NCBI GenBank assembly: GCA_013365325.1 | Contig: JABVXV010000113.1 | Coordinates: 1-64,000 of the forward strand | Direction of reading: 5' to 3' | DNA: 64,000 bases | Source of the DNA: Dipetalonema caudispina | Taxonomy: Eukaryota > Nematoda > Chromadorea > Rhabditida > Onchocercidae | Shown here: piece after piece, positions 38,640 through 53,025 of the stretch | Layout of the letters: every line of letters starts with the position of its first letter | Position numbering within the stretch: the first letter of the stretch is position 1 | Position numbers and translations under genes: made by a program | Notes under the pieces: model-generated | What the model saw: the letters and a program-made list of their open reading frames with translations, nothing else | Database searches by the model: none | What the model was told of the DNA's origin: nothing

Positions 38640-41600
38640 ATGAATCAGTCTTGTTTTATGCCTTACGTAAATCGTATACTGTTATCGCTGGAAAAAAAAA
38701 ATCAGATTACTGAAAAATTTTGTTATTAATTCGTATATATTTTGTTCCAAGCGTTAATGTTAATTAAATTGATAAAGCATTTTCAGTGTTTCACGGATGA
38801 GTCGACCGACACCATCAAGAAGCGCTCCGAATGGTGGCGGTGGTGGTAGCACTGGTGGTCCTTCGGGCAACAAAATGCGAATTCGAGCTTTTCCGGTAGA
38901 AAAAATGATTATCTTTCTTCTATAGTTCTATATATTTTATTCAAAACTTCCTTGCTTTGAGCATTCCCTTATGACCGAATCTATGTTACATTGGAATCAT
39001 TACACAGTCTTACCCAATTTTTTTTTTAAAATGGGTTGAAAAGACTGCAATATTACGACTGATCTATCAGAGATGAAGTTCTTGTCTCCGTAGTTTTGTG
39101 AATAGATTTTACTGAGAATTTTCCGATTTTGAAAAAGTAAATATAGTGAACAGCGTATCTAGCATTATTATGCAAAAAAAAAAAAACAGCTAAAAATACA
39201 TTCATTTAACGGAATGCATTTACTGGCCACATTTTTAAATTGAAGTTGTCGTTTTCTCGTGCGGTTGTTCGAGAAATTTTGCTCTTCGGACTTGCCCCAT
39301 TGCAAATGCATTCACAATTTAATACAATTAAGGAACTTCTTAAAGAATTAATTACTCATGATGATCGTGTTGCATTATGTCACAGAGAGCAGCTAACGGT
39401 AGATCCTAAGTGACTTCAAAAAGGCCACAAATTCAAATCATGAGACATAGGATATGGCTTTTAACTTGATTTTCGCATGATCTTCTGGAACAAACTTATA
39501 TCATCATCCGAATATCACTTAAGTGATTTTTAATATTAGATGAGATGGAAGGTAAGGAGAAGCGAAAGGAGGGGTATGTTGATTACATCCTTTTAGCGAA
39601 TTTCTCAAGAAAAATATGCCGAAATTTGGATTTCTCCATATTTTTCATATTGTGCAAGGGTATCGCTATATTTATCATGCTTTTGATGGATTTTATTTGT
39701 TATTTCATTGGCTTGTACTTCTGTCTTCTTAAGTTGTCACTATAGCTTTCTTCATCATTCTCATTTTTCAGTTTTGTCTAGATTTCAGAACCTAGTTGAA
39801 GTTTTCACTGTACAGAAAGTTAAATACCAGAAAGATTCACTTCAGTTGCGTATAGAAAATAGACGGACTTAAGCTTTTTCGAAATATAACTTACTCTGTT
39901 AGGCATTTGATCATCTGTTTTAAAATACAACTTCCCGATAACAATAATCGTATTTGGAGACAACAATGGATGAAAAATATGTACAACAAACATGGGATTT
40001 GTTAAAGCGCGCCATCCAAGAAATTCAACGAAAAAATAATTCTGGTCTCAGTTTCGAGGAACTTTATCGTAATGCTTACACAATGGTATTACATAAGCAT
40101 GGTGATAAACTTTATTCTGGTCTAAAACAAGTGGTTATCGAACATCTGCAAACAACGGTTTGAATTCTTGATCTGTTATGAAATTTTGGATTTTGAATTC
40201 CTAGAAATTGAGTTAAATGCACAGTGGTCAAACGGTTCCACTTCTAACGGGTAGATAAAATTTCAATTTTGTTCATTTCGTTCTATTAAACCATGTTTGT
40301 CATACTGATGTTTACTATTTTTTAGAATATCTTTCCAGATTGTACGGGTAATTTTTTATTTCTCATTATTATCTTTTTCTCACATTGTCATTTTTGTTTT
40401 TTTTTTTCAGGTCAGAAACGAAGTGCTAGCAGCAGTTAATAGCAGTTTTCTAGAAGTGTTGAATACAGCATGGCAAGATCATATTATAGCTATGGTCATG
40501 ATTAGGGATATCCTCATGTTAGTTGTTTTCAAGTTTTCTAACTAAAAGTCTTGAATCTCTAAAAGTTTGTTTCGCGGACAATCCGACACCATATACTTTA
40601 TCAGACTTCTAATGTTAGAAGCAAGTAGTTGTAGCACAAACAGTCTTCAAGGACTTGAAAACTTTTACAACCCATAATAATGTGTAAAGCATTAGCTATT
40701 ATTAAGATGATAAGGGAAGAAGCAGTTTATTTTGCAATATATGTTTTGAATTTAAACTGAACGATTTCAGGTATATGGATCGAGTCTACGTACAGCAGCA
40801 AAATGTTGATCCCGTTTATAACTTAGGTCTAATCCTATTTCGCGATGAAATAATTAGATACGGAACACTAGGCGACACTTTACGTAACATATTGCTGAAA
40901 ATGATTGCTGCTGAGCGAGGAGGTGAAATTATTAATAGGTATTTTCTTTTTCTTCTCTTGTATAGTTTTGGAATCTAAATTACATAGAATCATGTAGACG
41001 TGCGGACAGTGAGAAATCGGAATGTTGGTAAACCTCATATAAATTTTTTTCCCGTTTTTGCGTATTTTCCTATTCATTGACTGTCCGAATAATCATTATT
41101 CCAAGATTGGGTCTTTGTTTGATAGTAATTTATTACAGGTCTAATGAGAATTGTAAGATTACTTTAATTGTTATTGGTTGTAATTATTCATTAGTAATTA
41201 CTCATTACCAGGTTGCTTATCGAAAATTACTACGTGTGTTTTTTTGCAGAATTGGAGTGAAAAATGCATGCAATATGCTGGTAGCATTGGGTGTCGATTC
41301 GAGGCGAGTTTATGAGGAAGAATTTGAAGAACCGTTTTTACGTGTCTCGGCAGAATATTATCGTGCGGAAAGTCAGAACTTCTTGCTCGAAAACTGCGCA
41401 TCGGTTTATGTTAAAAAAGTGGAGGAGTGTTTAATGGAGGAGTCAAATCGGGCAAAAATGTATTTGGATAAAGGAACAGAACAAAAAATACTTGATGTAT
41501 GTTGATGACTTGTAATTTTTTTTAACTACCAACAGTATGAACTGTTTTTCTTGTGTTAAGGTTCATTTCACATTTCGTTATAGTTTTTATGGTCATTTAA

Positions 41601-44600
41601 TGTAACGAAATGAAGTTGGTACAATCACCCTGAAGTTGCTAATTAAAAGTGAAACTTTTCTAAATTAGAAAGTAAGGAAAATAAAACTCTTCCAAATCAA
41701 ACAACTATTTTTTGCAAGTAAATAATCTTTTCTTGAAATGTGGGATAGTTTGCTTATTTAAAGGTTTTGGACGAAGAACTAATTAATAAGCATATGATGA
41801 CAATTGTTGAAATGGACAATAGTGGTGTTGTACATATGCTCAATAATGATCGCATTCATGGTAACATGAATATTTTACTCTTTATATATATAGTTATGCT
41901 TCGTTTCTTATTGAAAATTCTATTCGGTGGTCAGACGGCCTGAATTCAGATATCGCCATTTTTTATTTTCATAATTTCATATTTTCATAATTGCATTTGA
42001 CGTAATGCTGCTTTAGATTTACGTCGATTGTATATTCTGTTGAAACGAGTAAAGAAAGGACTACCAACGATGACTGATTGCATTAGTAGATATCTCCGAA
42101 GAAAGGGTGAATTTTTGGTCAGTGAAGGTAGTGACCGTGAGCCTGGTACATCGAAAAATCCAATTCATTATATTCAGGTCAGCAATTGCTGTTATTTACG
42201 TGGTATTTAATTGAAGCTGTCCCTTTGATTTTTTATTGACTGCAATTATCGTTATTTAGTACTTTCTTTGCTTCTTTAAGAATTTGAGAAATGGAATTTT
42301 TTTAGGCATTACTGGATCTCAAGAATCAGTTTGATCATTTCTTGTTGGATGCTTTCGATAACGACAAAACATTTAAGCAAAAAATACAGAGCGATTTCGA
42401 ATATTTCCTCAACTTGAATCCGAAAAGTCCAGAATATTTATCGTTGTACATGGACGATAAGTTGAAGAAGGGAATGAAATTGGTATGTATTTTTTTTCCT
42501 TAAAATTCATGGAAAGGAATGCTTAAATAAGTATTTTTATTTATTTCAACTAAGCAGAATGCTATTTTGATTGAATCATATTAAATAGAATAGTAAAAGT
42601 GCATATTCATTGATTTTTCACTTCGAGTTACATTTCACTTAAACGTATATTGCGAGTATATGGAATAATTGCAATTTCTAAATAAGCTAATCCTTGTCAA
42701 TTTAGATGAATGAAAGTGAGCAGGAATCATTACAAGACAAATCTATGGTGCTATTTCGTTTTCTGCAAGAGAAGGATGTTTTTGAACGGTAAGAAAAGTT
42801 GATGTTCTTGTGAATAGTACCGTAGTTTGTTTTATTCCGAAAAAATCGTTAATTACTGTATCTGGTTGGATTTGACGTTAGAGAGCAGCCTCTCGGAAAT
42901 AAGAATATTGCGATTGGATATTTGTTTTTTTTTTTTTTTTTTTCAGATATTACAAGTCGCATTTAGCTAAACGTTTACTTCTGCAGAAAAGTATGTCAGA
43001 TGATGCAGAAAAAGCTATGGTTTCAAAGTTAAAGGTATGGAAATTGTACCAAAAATATATTGCTGAGTGATCTTTCCGTTAATGGCAATATTAATTATGA
43101 TTAATTGAGACTTTGGGAGTTAGGAATGATATGAGACATAAAAAAACCGTAGACTAGTGTTTGGTATTTGTTGTATAAATAATACAGTTTTTAAACAATG
43201 TCTTTGTCGTCAGATTATTGTTTTTTTCTTTTTTTATCATAAATACGCTTTCATTTCTCATTTCATAACAATTTGGTTTATTTTTAAGACGGAATGTGGT
43301 TGCCAGTTTACGTCGAAGTTAGAAGGGATGTTTAAAGATATTGAGTTATCAAATATTTTGATGGGAGATTTTCGCGACTACAAGGAAAGAACGGAAAGTG
43401 TAAGTCTTTCTTCTGGTATCTAACAGCATTATCATATTAGAATCATGATCGACTGAGATCTTTTATTTCTCAGGCACACGATTCAGTGGATATAACGGTG
43501 CGTGTATTGACAAGCGGTTATTGGCCGACACAAGCTGCTCCGGACTGTGTATTACCGCCAGTGGCTGCTCAGGCTTTTGAAAGTTTTAGGGCTTTCTATC
43601 TTAGCAAACATAATGGCCGTAAGATCTCGTTAAATCCTATGCTTGGTCATGCCGATGTTAAAGCTGTCTTCTACGGAACAAATGCTAATGCAGAGGAATT
43701 AAGCCAACAGGTGATATATATAAAGCTGATAATTTGATAACAGGATTGTGTGACCAAAATTTTTTTCGTCGACAAAGCTTTTTTAGGATAGGGTTGAATA
43801 AGAATTTTATTTTCATTATCGGCTCATTACTGCTGCTTCTCTTTTTCTCTTTTTACATGCATAATTGAATCTGTTGTATATGAAAATATGTTGTTACATT
43901 TGTATTTTTGGTGGTTTATTTTTAGGAATCAGATCTCGCTGGACCATCAGTTGCACCGCGTGGCAAAGAGGAATATAAAATTTTGACTGTGAGCACTTAT
44001 CAAATGTGTGTTTTGCTCAGGTTTAATAACAAAGCTAAAATAACTTTCGAGGTAAATATTATTATTAAATTTGAAGATTTATATGTTCCGGACTACTCAA
44101 ATTCAAAAGCTGAAGTGTCAGTTGAAGCATTTCGCTAATTTTCTTAGACACAAGTTATCCATATACAAATGTAACTTACAATTCTACGAAAATCGTTTTC
44201 TGTTCCACAATAAACATGTTCATTGCTTAATCATACAATTTTCGAACATTGTCGAGTCAATCAATGGGAATTGCTCCCCCATTTCCATCCATTATTGTCG
44301 AACACCTAGAAAGGCTCAATTTCTGATTTTTCCTATCAGTATTTCGCTTTTGTAGATATCTCAATTCTTCTATAATTGCCATTGCACTTTTGCATTGAGG
44401 AACTTTAAGGAATTGGCAACTGAAACTCAAATTCCTGACAAGGAATTAAAACGATCGCTACTTTCTTTGGCAATGGGGAAACCTACCCAAAGAATTTTAT
44501 GCCGGAAAGGATATGGAAGAGAAATCGGTTAGCTTAAAAATTTTCTTATTGCTATTAGGATCATTTCATCATTTTAACGTACCACTGAAACTGCACTGCT

Positions 44601-45709
44601 GGAAAATATCTATTTCCGAATTACAATATTAACAAGAATTATAAATTTATAATCCGATCATTATCTCAAAGTGTAATTTCATTGATGAGCACAAATATCG
44701 ATCATCAAATAAATAATTGTATATGTTTTTTAGAAAATAGTGATGAATTTTGGGTAAACGATGCATTTACCTCGAAACTTACAAGAATAAAAATTCAAAT
44801 GGTATCGGGTCGGGCGGAAGCTGAACCAGAAAGAAAAGAAACACGCTCAAGAGTGAGCATTATTTTTTTCTTTACTCTTATTTTTGTTTCGTTGTGAAGT
44901 GCTAGTGATCAAACATGACAACTTCAGGTTTTGTGCTAAAAAAAATGAAATGATAATAAATGTTAATTTGATTTTGAAGCTGAGATTTTTATTTTTTAAT
45001 GGTGGTAGCCTTTCTAGATTGATGAAGATAGAAAACATGAGGTTGAAGCAGCTGTTGTGCGAGTAATGAAGGCGAGGAAGAAATTATTGCACAATGTTTT
45101 GGTTGCAGAAGTTCGTTATTATTTTTTTTCGCTTTTTGCTTCTTTTTTGAACAAATCGGTTTTACGTCCTGAATTTTTTCTGTTCTGAATGAGCCGTTTC
45201 TTTTTGACTTTCAACGAAAATGCCCTTTTTGGTTAGTCTTACGTTGTCTGATTGTTCGATTCGTTTTCTCTGCCAATTCCACTTTTTAAATATATTGCTA
45301 CAGTAAAGAAAAGAAAAATAAATTGCCCTTTTTTGCATCCGGGTTAATTCATACTGTAGATGCTAATTTGAGACTAAGCGTCAATAATTTTCATAAATCA
45401 GTCGCTTATAATCAAGTGTTGATTCTGTGCTTTCTACTCGTGTGCTTCCTACTTTGTTGTTCATGCCATTTCATCATCCATAGTTTATAACAATTATTTG
45501 TTTCAAGTTAGACAGCCTTCAGATTTTGATGAAATTGATTTTTGATTTTTTCCAAACTTGAATTTACTAAATTTTAGGTAACACAGCAACTGAAGCATCG
45601 TTTCATGCCGAATCCACAGTTAATCAAAAAACGAATTGAATCACTGATTGAGCGTGACTATTTGGCTCGCGACAAGAATGATCATCGTTGCTATGAATAT
45701 GTCACATAA
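38640..45709 (+). CDS. cul-3: Cullin-3 (CUL3), complete
   Basis: Eighteen coding exons: 38640-38666, 38788-38895, 39960-40157, 40411-40517, 40771-40938, 41250-41496, 41764-41860, 42017-42177, 42306-42482, 42706-42788, 42947-43034, 43289-43399, 43474-43710, 43926-44051, 44410-44527, 44734-44852, 45018-45110, 45578-45709. All phases agree and give about 798 residues (human CUL3 is 768). Near-identical blocks include [81 protein letters not shown] and SGYWPTQ. The C-terminal winged-helix with the neddylation lysine reads VRVMKARKK (Lys about 742). CUL3 scaffolds RING ubiquitin ligases that use BTB proteins as substrate adaptors. The N-terminal 45 residues, including a glycine run, are not conserved, and exon 1 is the least certain part. 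The protein ends YVT instead of the usual YVA. Confidence 0.96.
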
Positions 45710-47192
45710 TTTTAAACGACTGTTTCCGATATTTATTTTGCATAACATCGGTGATCTTTGTTTAGCCTTTTGATGATGATTTTATTGTATGGAATTTGAT
45801 TGAATTTAAAAATGGTGAATGTATAAATGATGGAAAGAAGCTTGAAAACTTTTTTAATTTATTGAGTAATTGATATGGAGAAGAACTTTTTCCCAATTTG
45901 TTGATTAGGTTTTCTGGGAGGAAGATAATTTCGAAGTAGCTTTTAGATTCTGTATTAGAGCTAGTTTAGTGCTGGAAATAATTTTGCTTTCCGTTTGTCA
46001 TGAAGAATAAATGAAATTTACTTGAGGGATTCATCAGCATATTCTGTTTTCATAAGGCAGCACTTTAATAAATATATTCAAATAAACAGGCAGTGGGTTG
46101 TCGTGCTGTTAAAAGGTTTCATCATAAATTTATTCTTCCATTTTATTTTTTGCATCGAAATTAATGATTCTTATGCATCTTTATTAAGTGTAGTAAAATC
46201 AGTTAATTTTTAAGGTGGTATATTTGAAATGGGATGATACAGGATTTCTCATATATTATACCACTGTTTATTGTTCATTGCTGTAGGACTTGTCCGTTAT
46301 ATCACTATTCGTTATTTGCTGTAATCTGCTTCACATCACATGATAGCGTCTCTTTTGATCCTCCCACGTTTTTTTTTCTTTTTTTTTTCCAGGAAATGTT
46401 ATGTAGCAGAAAAACGGAATACCACATTTTACAATCTTTGAGGTGAAAAAGAGGACATTACCTTAATTGTCAGAATGGTATCCATTTTTATTGTTTGTTT
46501 CCTTCATAATTGTGCACATTTGTCCTTCATTTTTTTCCAAAAAAAAAAAAGTGAGAAATTATGCGCTGAACTCTGAGCAACTTAATTTTCATCTGATCCG
46601 ATCTAAATGTTTTTCTTTTTTTTATCTTATGATCAAAAATCTTCCTCTTCTCTTTTATTCTTTTTTTTTTTTCTTTATCACATTTTCACATCTTCTAATT
46701 CATTGTAGCTAGCAAGTTGTGCTAATCATGTACGTTTTTTAATACTTGTTTAATTGCAAAACATATGAGAATGATTTGCTTGCCTCAAGGATTACTCTAT
46801 TATCATTATTCCTATGATAGAAATTAACCGTTCTATCATTAGTAGATGTACTATATTTTCAGTGTTCATTACATTATACCATTCTTTCGAACCGAAATTT
46901 ATTTATGCAACAATTCGGTATAATTCTATCCATATCGTTGGTTACGAATGCTATTGCCTTTTTATCTGGGCAAATCTTTATCATTGAAAATTTTGGATCA
47001 TTCTGAATTTTCACAAATGAAAGACTTTTTTTTATTCAATTGAATTTCCATAGAATGTGAAAAATTTTTTGGAAGAATTCATCTATCAAACATAATGACT
47101 TCTTGAAAATTCTGCTTTTTATCGTTCTCATTAAATGAGAAAAAAAAGGAGAAATTGTATCCAAATGTTAAATGTCATGATGGGTCATAAAT
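45710..47192. other. CUL3 3' UTR and spacer
   Basis: A candidate poly(A) signal AATAAA lies at 46006-46011, about 300 bases past the CUL3 stop. Open frames from 46022 to 46712 are Phe/Ser/Ile-rich low-complexity sequence without splice or domain support. Confidence 0.5.
46006..46011 (+). promoter_or_regulatory. Candidate CUL3 poly(A) signal
   Basis: AATAAA in the context GAAGAATAAATG, about 300 bases downstream of the CUL3 stop codon. Confidence 0.4.
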
Positions 47193-47459
47193 TTATAGCA
47201 TTAAATCGTACTTTTCATTATCCAACAACTCTAATCTTTTTGCTGTCGAGTAAGGAAGTTTATCAAGAAGATTTCGAATTCTGGTGTAAAGTGTAATTTT
47301 GGAAAATTCAAATAATTCTTGACCCATTGTAAGATAACGGAGCTTGAGAAAAATTGATGGAGATGTTGTCACCTTACATATCTGGAAAGATGACATGTGT
47401 TAATACTTCCGGGTCAAAACAATGTATGGAATTGTTAATATGAAGGTCCAAGCAGTCAT
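47193..47459 (-). CDS. Candidate small secreted protein, unrecognised
   Basis: I do not recognise this product. The best model has two exons, 47459-47421 and 47381-47193, with a 39-base intron and 75 residues. The start MTAWTFILTIPYI is hydrophobic enough to be a signal peptide. It begins one base after a GATTCAG acceptor, which suggests spliced-leader trans-splicing. The second exon is an open frame with balanced amino-acid composition (LYTRIRNLLDKLPYSTAKRL), unlike the low-complexity noise around it, preceded by a good TTTCCAG acceptor. Alternatively a single-exon frame from the ATG at 47396 (MSSFQICKV) would give 67 residues. The very short intron and lack of homology keep confidence low. 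Confidence 0.35.
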
Positions 47460-50400
47460 TCTGAATCTATACTTTGTCTTGTCATATATTAATTAAAATA
47501 ACACTTCAATGATTCTTAAATTATTCGTCGTATCCGTTATTTTCGTCCTCTAAGAGAAAAGAAGAAATATGCTTGGCTATAAATATTACACAATTTATAA
47601 CTTTTCATTTCAGTAATCGGTTTATATTTCAATTTTTGATTATTCTTTTTTTCCACTTTTAATTTCTTTTTGATCGGATTTCATATTTATTTACGATTGA
47701 TAAGAGATGTGTCTTTTGTTGCTAATTGTCTTTTTATCTAACAATGGAAATGTTGGTAGTTAGCATAAAATGATATTATAATGACGCAAATCACGTGGAT
47801 TGCACAAATCGTATACACACATTTTACATATGAAAAAAATGCAATGAGGTTGTTACTTTACCGGATAGAATATGTAATTCGTTCTGATATTAATAATATT
47901 GATAATTACAATAATGGCAATATTAGTAGTGGTGATAACCATAACAATAATAATAATAATAGTAATAATAATAATAATAATAACAAAGTAATGATAATAC
48001 GTAATAATAGTAATGTGGAATTTATATTTTACATCATATTTCCATGTAATAATTTATTCATACATTATCTGTGTGATTAATATGATGAGAGTGGAAAAAA
48101 ACATAAAAGTTTGACCGAAAATATGATGAAATAAAAATCGATCAGAATTTCTGAACTTTTAAAATTAAGTAGTAGCAACGCAAAAGTGATTATTTTACAA
48201 ATGACAATTTAACTGTCGAATTAGAGGTCAAATTGATTTTTTAATGAAAATGTATGATGTAATTTCTATAGTTAATTATTTTGCTGTACTCAATTTGAAT
48301 TTATCAATCAATTAAATTTGGAAATGTTCCAATAAATTTGCAAAATGAAATAAAAGAGATTTTGCATGTAATGAAAAAAGAGAAGTAATATGAAGACAAG
48401 TCATAATTGTTATTAAATTATTCCCATAGATTTTCATGCTGCTATTTAATTAATGTTGTCAAGGATACGTGTTTTGAATAATTTAATAATATATGTCTCT
48501 TTCATCTTGTGGTATGATATCAAGCAGAAATAATTACCACAGCACTTCAAACAATGCTCCCGCATTCTCTTAATTAATTTCTTCTTTCATTTGAATTCTA
48601 TTCATTCACTTTTTCATTTCTGGATTTCCATTTAGGTTATCATCTTGCTTTCACTTTAATATATTTTCCTGGATTATTTAATTCCGAAGATGTATTATTT
48701 ATCAAAAAATGAATGAATGTAACTTTGCTATTATCATTTTTTTTTTTCTGATAAAACTGTAAAATATTTTTATTGATTATTCAAAAAAAGGAAAAAAAAA
48801 ATCAAAATGAATCAATATTTGCATTTATTTTTCATCTTTTTTGCTTTTTTCTTTCATTCTTTTGTCAAAATTTTCCTTTATTTGACTATTTATGATTTTA
48901 CAAAAAAAGAAAAATTGTTTTTCAAACAATTGAAGTTATATCGCATTTTTTTCCATTAACATTCATCATTCTAACATTTTTTTTTTTTTTTAATCTATCA
49001 TTTTCCATGCTATCTTTGCTTTTTCATTTCTTTTTTTGCAAGAAAATGATGAATATTGGCATTTAAAAGTTTACTTCTTTATTCTGAAAAATTTATAAAT
49101 TTAATTTGATGCAAGGAAGATGACTGAAATGGCGCCACATCAGAAGTGTGAAAAAGAAAAAATGTCATATAAAAAAAGTTAATTTGTTGAAAATATTCCA
49201 CTCATTAACAATATTCAATTAATCAGCTAACTCTATAAAGTAATTAGTAATAATTGATAGTTATTCATTACGATAATCTTAAATACTGAAATTGTAAAAA
49301 AAGTTTATAAAAACAAACCACTAATTATTCATTCTATTCCTCTACTTTTTTTTTTAAAACTTTCCCTGTTACAGCATTTTCGTAAATTTTCAATGTGCAT
49401 ATGAACTATCATTAAGTGTGTAGATATTAATCAATAAGTAATATAATAACCTAATTAATTACATGCCATCTAATTCTCTTTTACCAAATATTTTCTTAAG
49501 GAAAAATTTCTGCAAAATTTTCACTTGATTTAAAAATTTATAAAAGATGAAACAAGAATACACGAACGATGTAAAAATGTCGATTTTTAATTCGTTGGTA
49601 TATTTCTTGATGCTTCATTCATTTTTATATTTCAATCTCTAATAGAACCCTGAATCGTTAGATCCATCAAAACAAGTAACTCAATGAATTGAAATACATT
49701 TGTAATTATTATTTCATTTATTTATGTCTCTTATTTCAATTTGGTATAAATTCAAAATTGCTTTAACTTCAACAATTTATTTCTTCCGCTCATAGAAGTT
49801 TTTTCTTTCCTTTTGCTAATTACTGCTAATTATTTAACGAAATTTTTACTTACATGTTTTTGAAAAATTTTGGTATTTTAAATTATTTACTTGCAAAAAA
49901 AACGGTTTTCATTCAAGATGTTAAAGTTTATTTAAAGTCATTGAAATATGTAAAAAATATCTTTTTTTGCATTTTTGAATTCTTGTTAATCATGTGTGAT
50001 GTATATAACGTAATGAGTTAAGTAAAAATTTTGCTTTAAATTAACTAAGAGGTCTCACTTTTTGAGGAAAAAAAAAAAAAAAACTCGAAATAATGAATAA
50101 GATTAAATGAGAATTGAAAATATTAAATTTAGGATTTGAATAGCTGTCTTGATTGCATTTCACGTTTAGAATTATAATGACCTTAAATGAATATTGCTTT
50201 ACTTATTTGAAGAGTATTTAATGATTGCATTTGAATTGGAAATTATTTTTCGGCAATGATGGGTGCACAAGATTAAATAGGAAAGTGAAAAATTAGAAGA
50301 CAATAAGGGGAAGAAATTTATTAGATGAAAAATAAAAATAAATAGTTAAAAATTTGAGTTTTAAAGAATTACTTATATATATATATATTTGTTTACTTAC

Positions 50401-52990
50401 TTACTTGTTTACCACTTATATGTGTTTCAATCAATATCAGTTTGTATCAAATTTTCATGTAAAGCCAGATATTAGATGGCATATATTTATTTATAGCATA
50501 GACAACATTCTCGAAATATACTAGCCGGAAATTAATTGCACGTTGTTGATAATTTTATTTTTCTTTTTTATCTTCCGTTTTTGCTAACTCTTTTCAACCT
50601 CGTTGTATTCCAATTTCCGGAACCATTATAAAGTAAAATGTTTGACCAATATGAAACAAAAGTATATTAGCTAAGTTCTTTATACAATATGACAATAAAA
50701 TGTTGCTATTTAAGTTAAAAAATTAAGTTTATTAAGTAATTCATTACTTACATATATTTATTTATCTTTTTTTTATTAATTTATGCCGGTGTTATGTGCA
50801 AAAATAACTTACATTTAAATTAATAAATTCTTTTTTTACCTTAAATACTTCAAATTAGACGTTGCTATTTAATCCATTTTTTTCCATAAAAAAAAAAAGT
50901 GAAATTGTTAAACAATTGGAAAAAATAAGTGAATAAATAATATATTTTATAGATTGTATACCTTTTGCATCATTATTTAGGATAATAAAAATATTTCTCA
51001 TTTATCGCTAGTTTCTGTTTGTTTTAAAACTTGAAAAAAATTAATTGAAAATTACCGCTGAAACATACAGAAATTCCTATTTGTTGTTTAATTCAAATAT
51101 TTTCACTTAATTTTATCAAAAAAAAAAGAAACAATTAGTGAGCAAATGAATTAGACAACAATATTTTTCAATTTATTTGTTATTATTTGTTTATTATTTA
51201 TTTTAAATTTCAATTTTTTTAATTATGCGACCATTGATTTGATGATTATTGTTATCACTGTTTGACTTTTGGATGTTATAATTATCACAGTATTAGACAA
51301 ACAGACATTACGCTGTGTTGACTTGGATGAATTACCCAAATCTTTTAAAGTTAGAAATTAAGTGGAAAATTTTCGTGTAAGAAGTCAATCAAATAATTTG
51401 CAAAAAAAAAAAAAAAAGTCAAATTGTCAGGTTATTGTTAGTTTCAAATTTTTTATCCTTTATAATTTGTTAAGATAGAATCATAAAAAGATTAAAGGTT
51501 AGGTTACTAAAGTAAAAATGATATAAGCAACTGCTGAAATATATGATCATGGCACATTGATAAATGATCACATAAATATGAATTAACTATTGGAATTGAA
51601 ATTCGGCATCTAACGATCAGTTCTAAATTACGTCTGCTATTCGATGAAGATAAATAAACATTTGTGACGTGATGTATTTGTGAAATTTTTTAAAAACAAA
51701 TTATAGTCGCTTATTTCGTTAAGAAATGAGCAGTGAAGAATTTAATGACAAAATGAAGATAAAACAAATAAATCAATAATTAATCAGCTGGTATCAATAA
51801 TTGTTACTTTTTAATTTCTAATAGCTTCCTTTGCATATTTGATAGGAACTATTTAAATACTTAATGAAATTTCATGCTTTATTCAAACTTTCTCAATTAC
51901 ACCTTCATTATTCCTTTTCTAAACAAAAAATATCACAATAGGATCAAATTAATTGTTGCTATTTTCTGTTGCGATGAAATTCCAATTTTGTTGAAAACGA
52001 ATTCATCATTGTTATTCATCCATCATTGCACATTTATCTGATTTAGCTCATGCATTCAACCATAAAATTAGTTACCATCCTTAAAAGTTATTCATTGATG
52101 CAAAATTAATTTCAGTGAAAAAATTTTACCTTCGTTTTTCATTTTCTTATTTTTTTTATTTCAGATTTGGTTTCGATTTCTTGTAATTATTATGTATAAA
52201 TATCTGCCAAATTCTACGTAAAGATAAGTAAAAAAAATTGATAAGGAGAACTTTTTGTAATTTGATAACCAATTTCTTTTTTTTTTTTAAACCAACCATA
52301 AATAAATATGATTCAACTCTAAATGGAAAAGAGGAATAGAAAAAGTGATAAATAATGGAAGTAAAAGAGAATTTATTGGAAAGAATGATGGAAAATGAGC
52401 ATTGATATTTCAATTGTTCACTTGGAAAGAAAGCAAAAATCCTAAACTTTGAATATGAAATATCACCATCTGACCAGTAAATAGCCCGATCACTCTTTCT
52501 TTGAGGTAATATTTTTAATTTTCATATTAATTGTAGTATAAAATGCAAAATATATGATATATAATTTTAACATTTTCAAATTTGTTTAATAATGCCATCT
52601 TTCAGTATTCTATGCAAAATGTTTGTTCATTTACTGTTTTTTTTTTTTTTTTTTTTTTCAGTAATATGTTTAATTAATATCGATTTATTTTCTTTTTTCC
52701 AATCCCAATACTTTTAAACTTTTAAGAAGCATAAAATTTCAATGAATTTCATAAATGTAATATTTCATAATCAATATTTTACATTGAAATTTTAGGATTA
52801 ATTCACTTTGCATATAATATTTACCCACTTTCCTCGCAAAAACAGATGTTGCTAAGTGTTGCCTACTTGGCTCTAATTTTTTTTTTTTTTTCTTGTCTTG
52901 TCTTTATTTCTCTTCCCTAACAGTGTAACAATTAAAGAATTGGTTATGTTAATATGTTTAAATTTAAAATTTAAAATAATAATGAAAGAA
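47460..52990. other. Large intergenic region
   Basis: About 5.5 kb, very AT-rich, with many poly(T) and poly(A) tracts and an (AAT)n microsatellite at 47945-47983. A short minus-strand acceptor followed by an acidic frame ending in TAA lies at about 47521-47550, but no upstream exon was found. I saw no protein domain or RNA gene. Confidence 0.5.
47945..47983. repeat. (AAT)n microsatellite
   Basis: Imperfect AAT triplets with an AGT interruption. They produce a poly-Asn open frame that is not a gene. Confidence 0.93.
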
Positions 52991-53025
52991 TTATTGCCAG
53001 AATTGCATTATCGAGTTGCAAATGG

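Noticed and set aside
47521..47550. Short minus-strand acceptor followed by an acidic frame ending DENNGYDE
   Set aside because: It is too short to judge and no upstream exon could be found.
47781..48080. 99-codon plus-strand frame with poly-Asn
   Set aside because: It is driven by the AAT repeat and has no domain or splice support.
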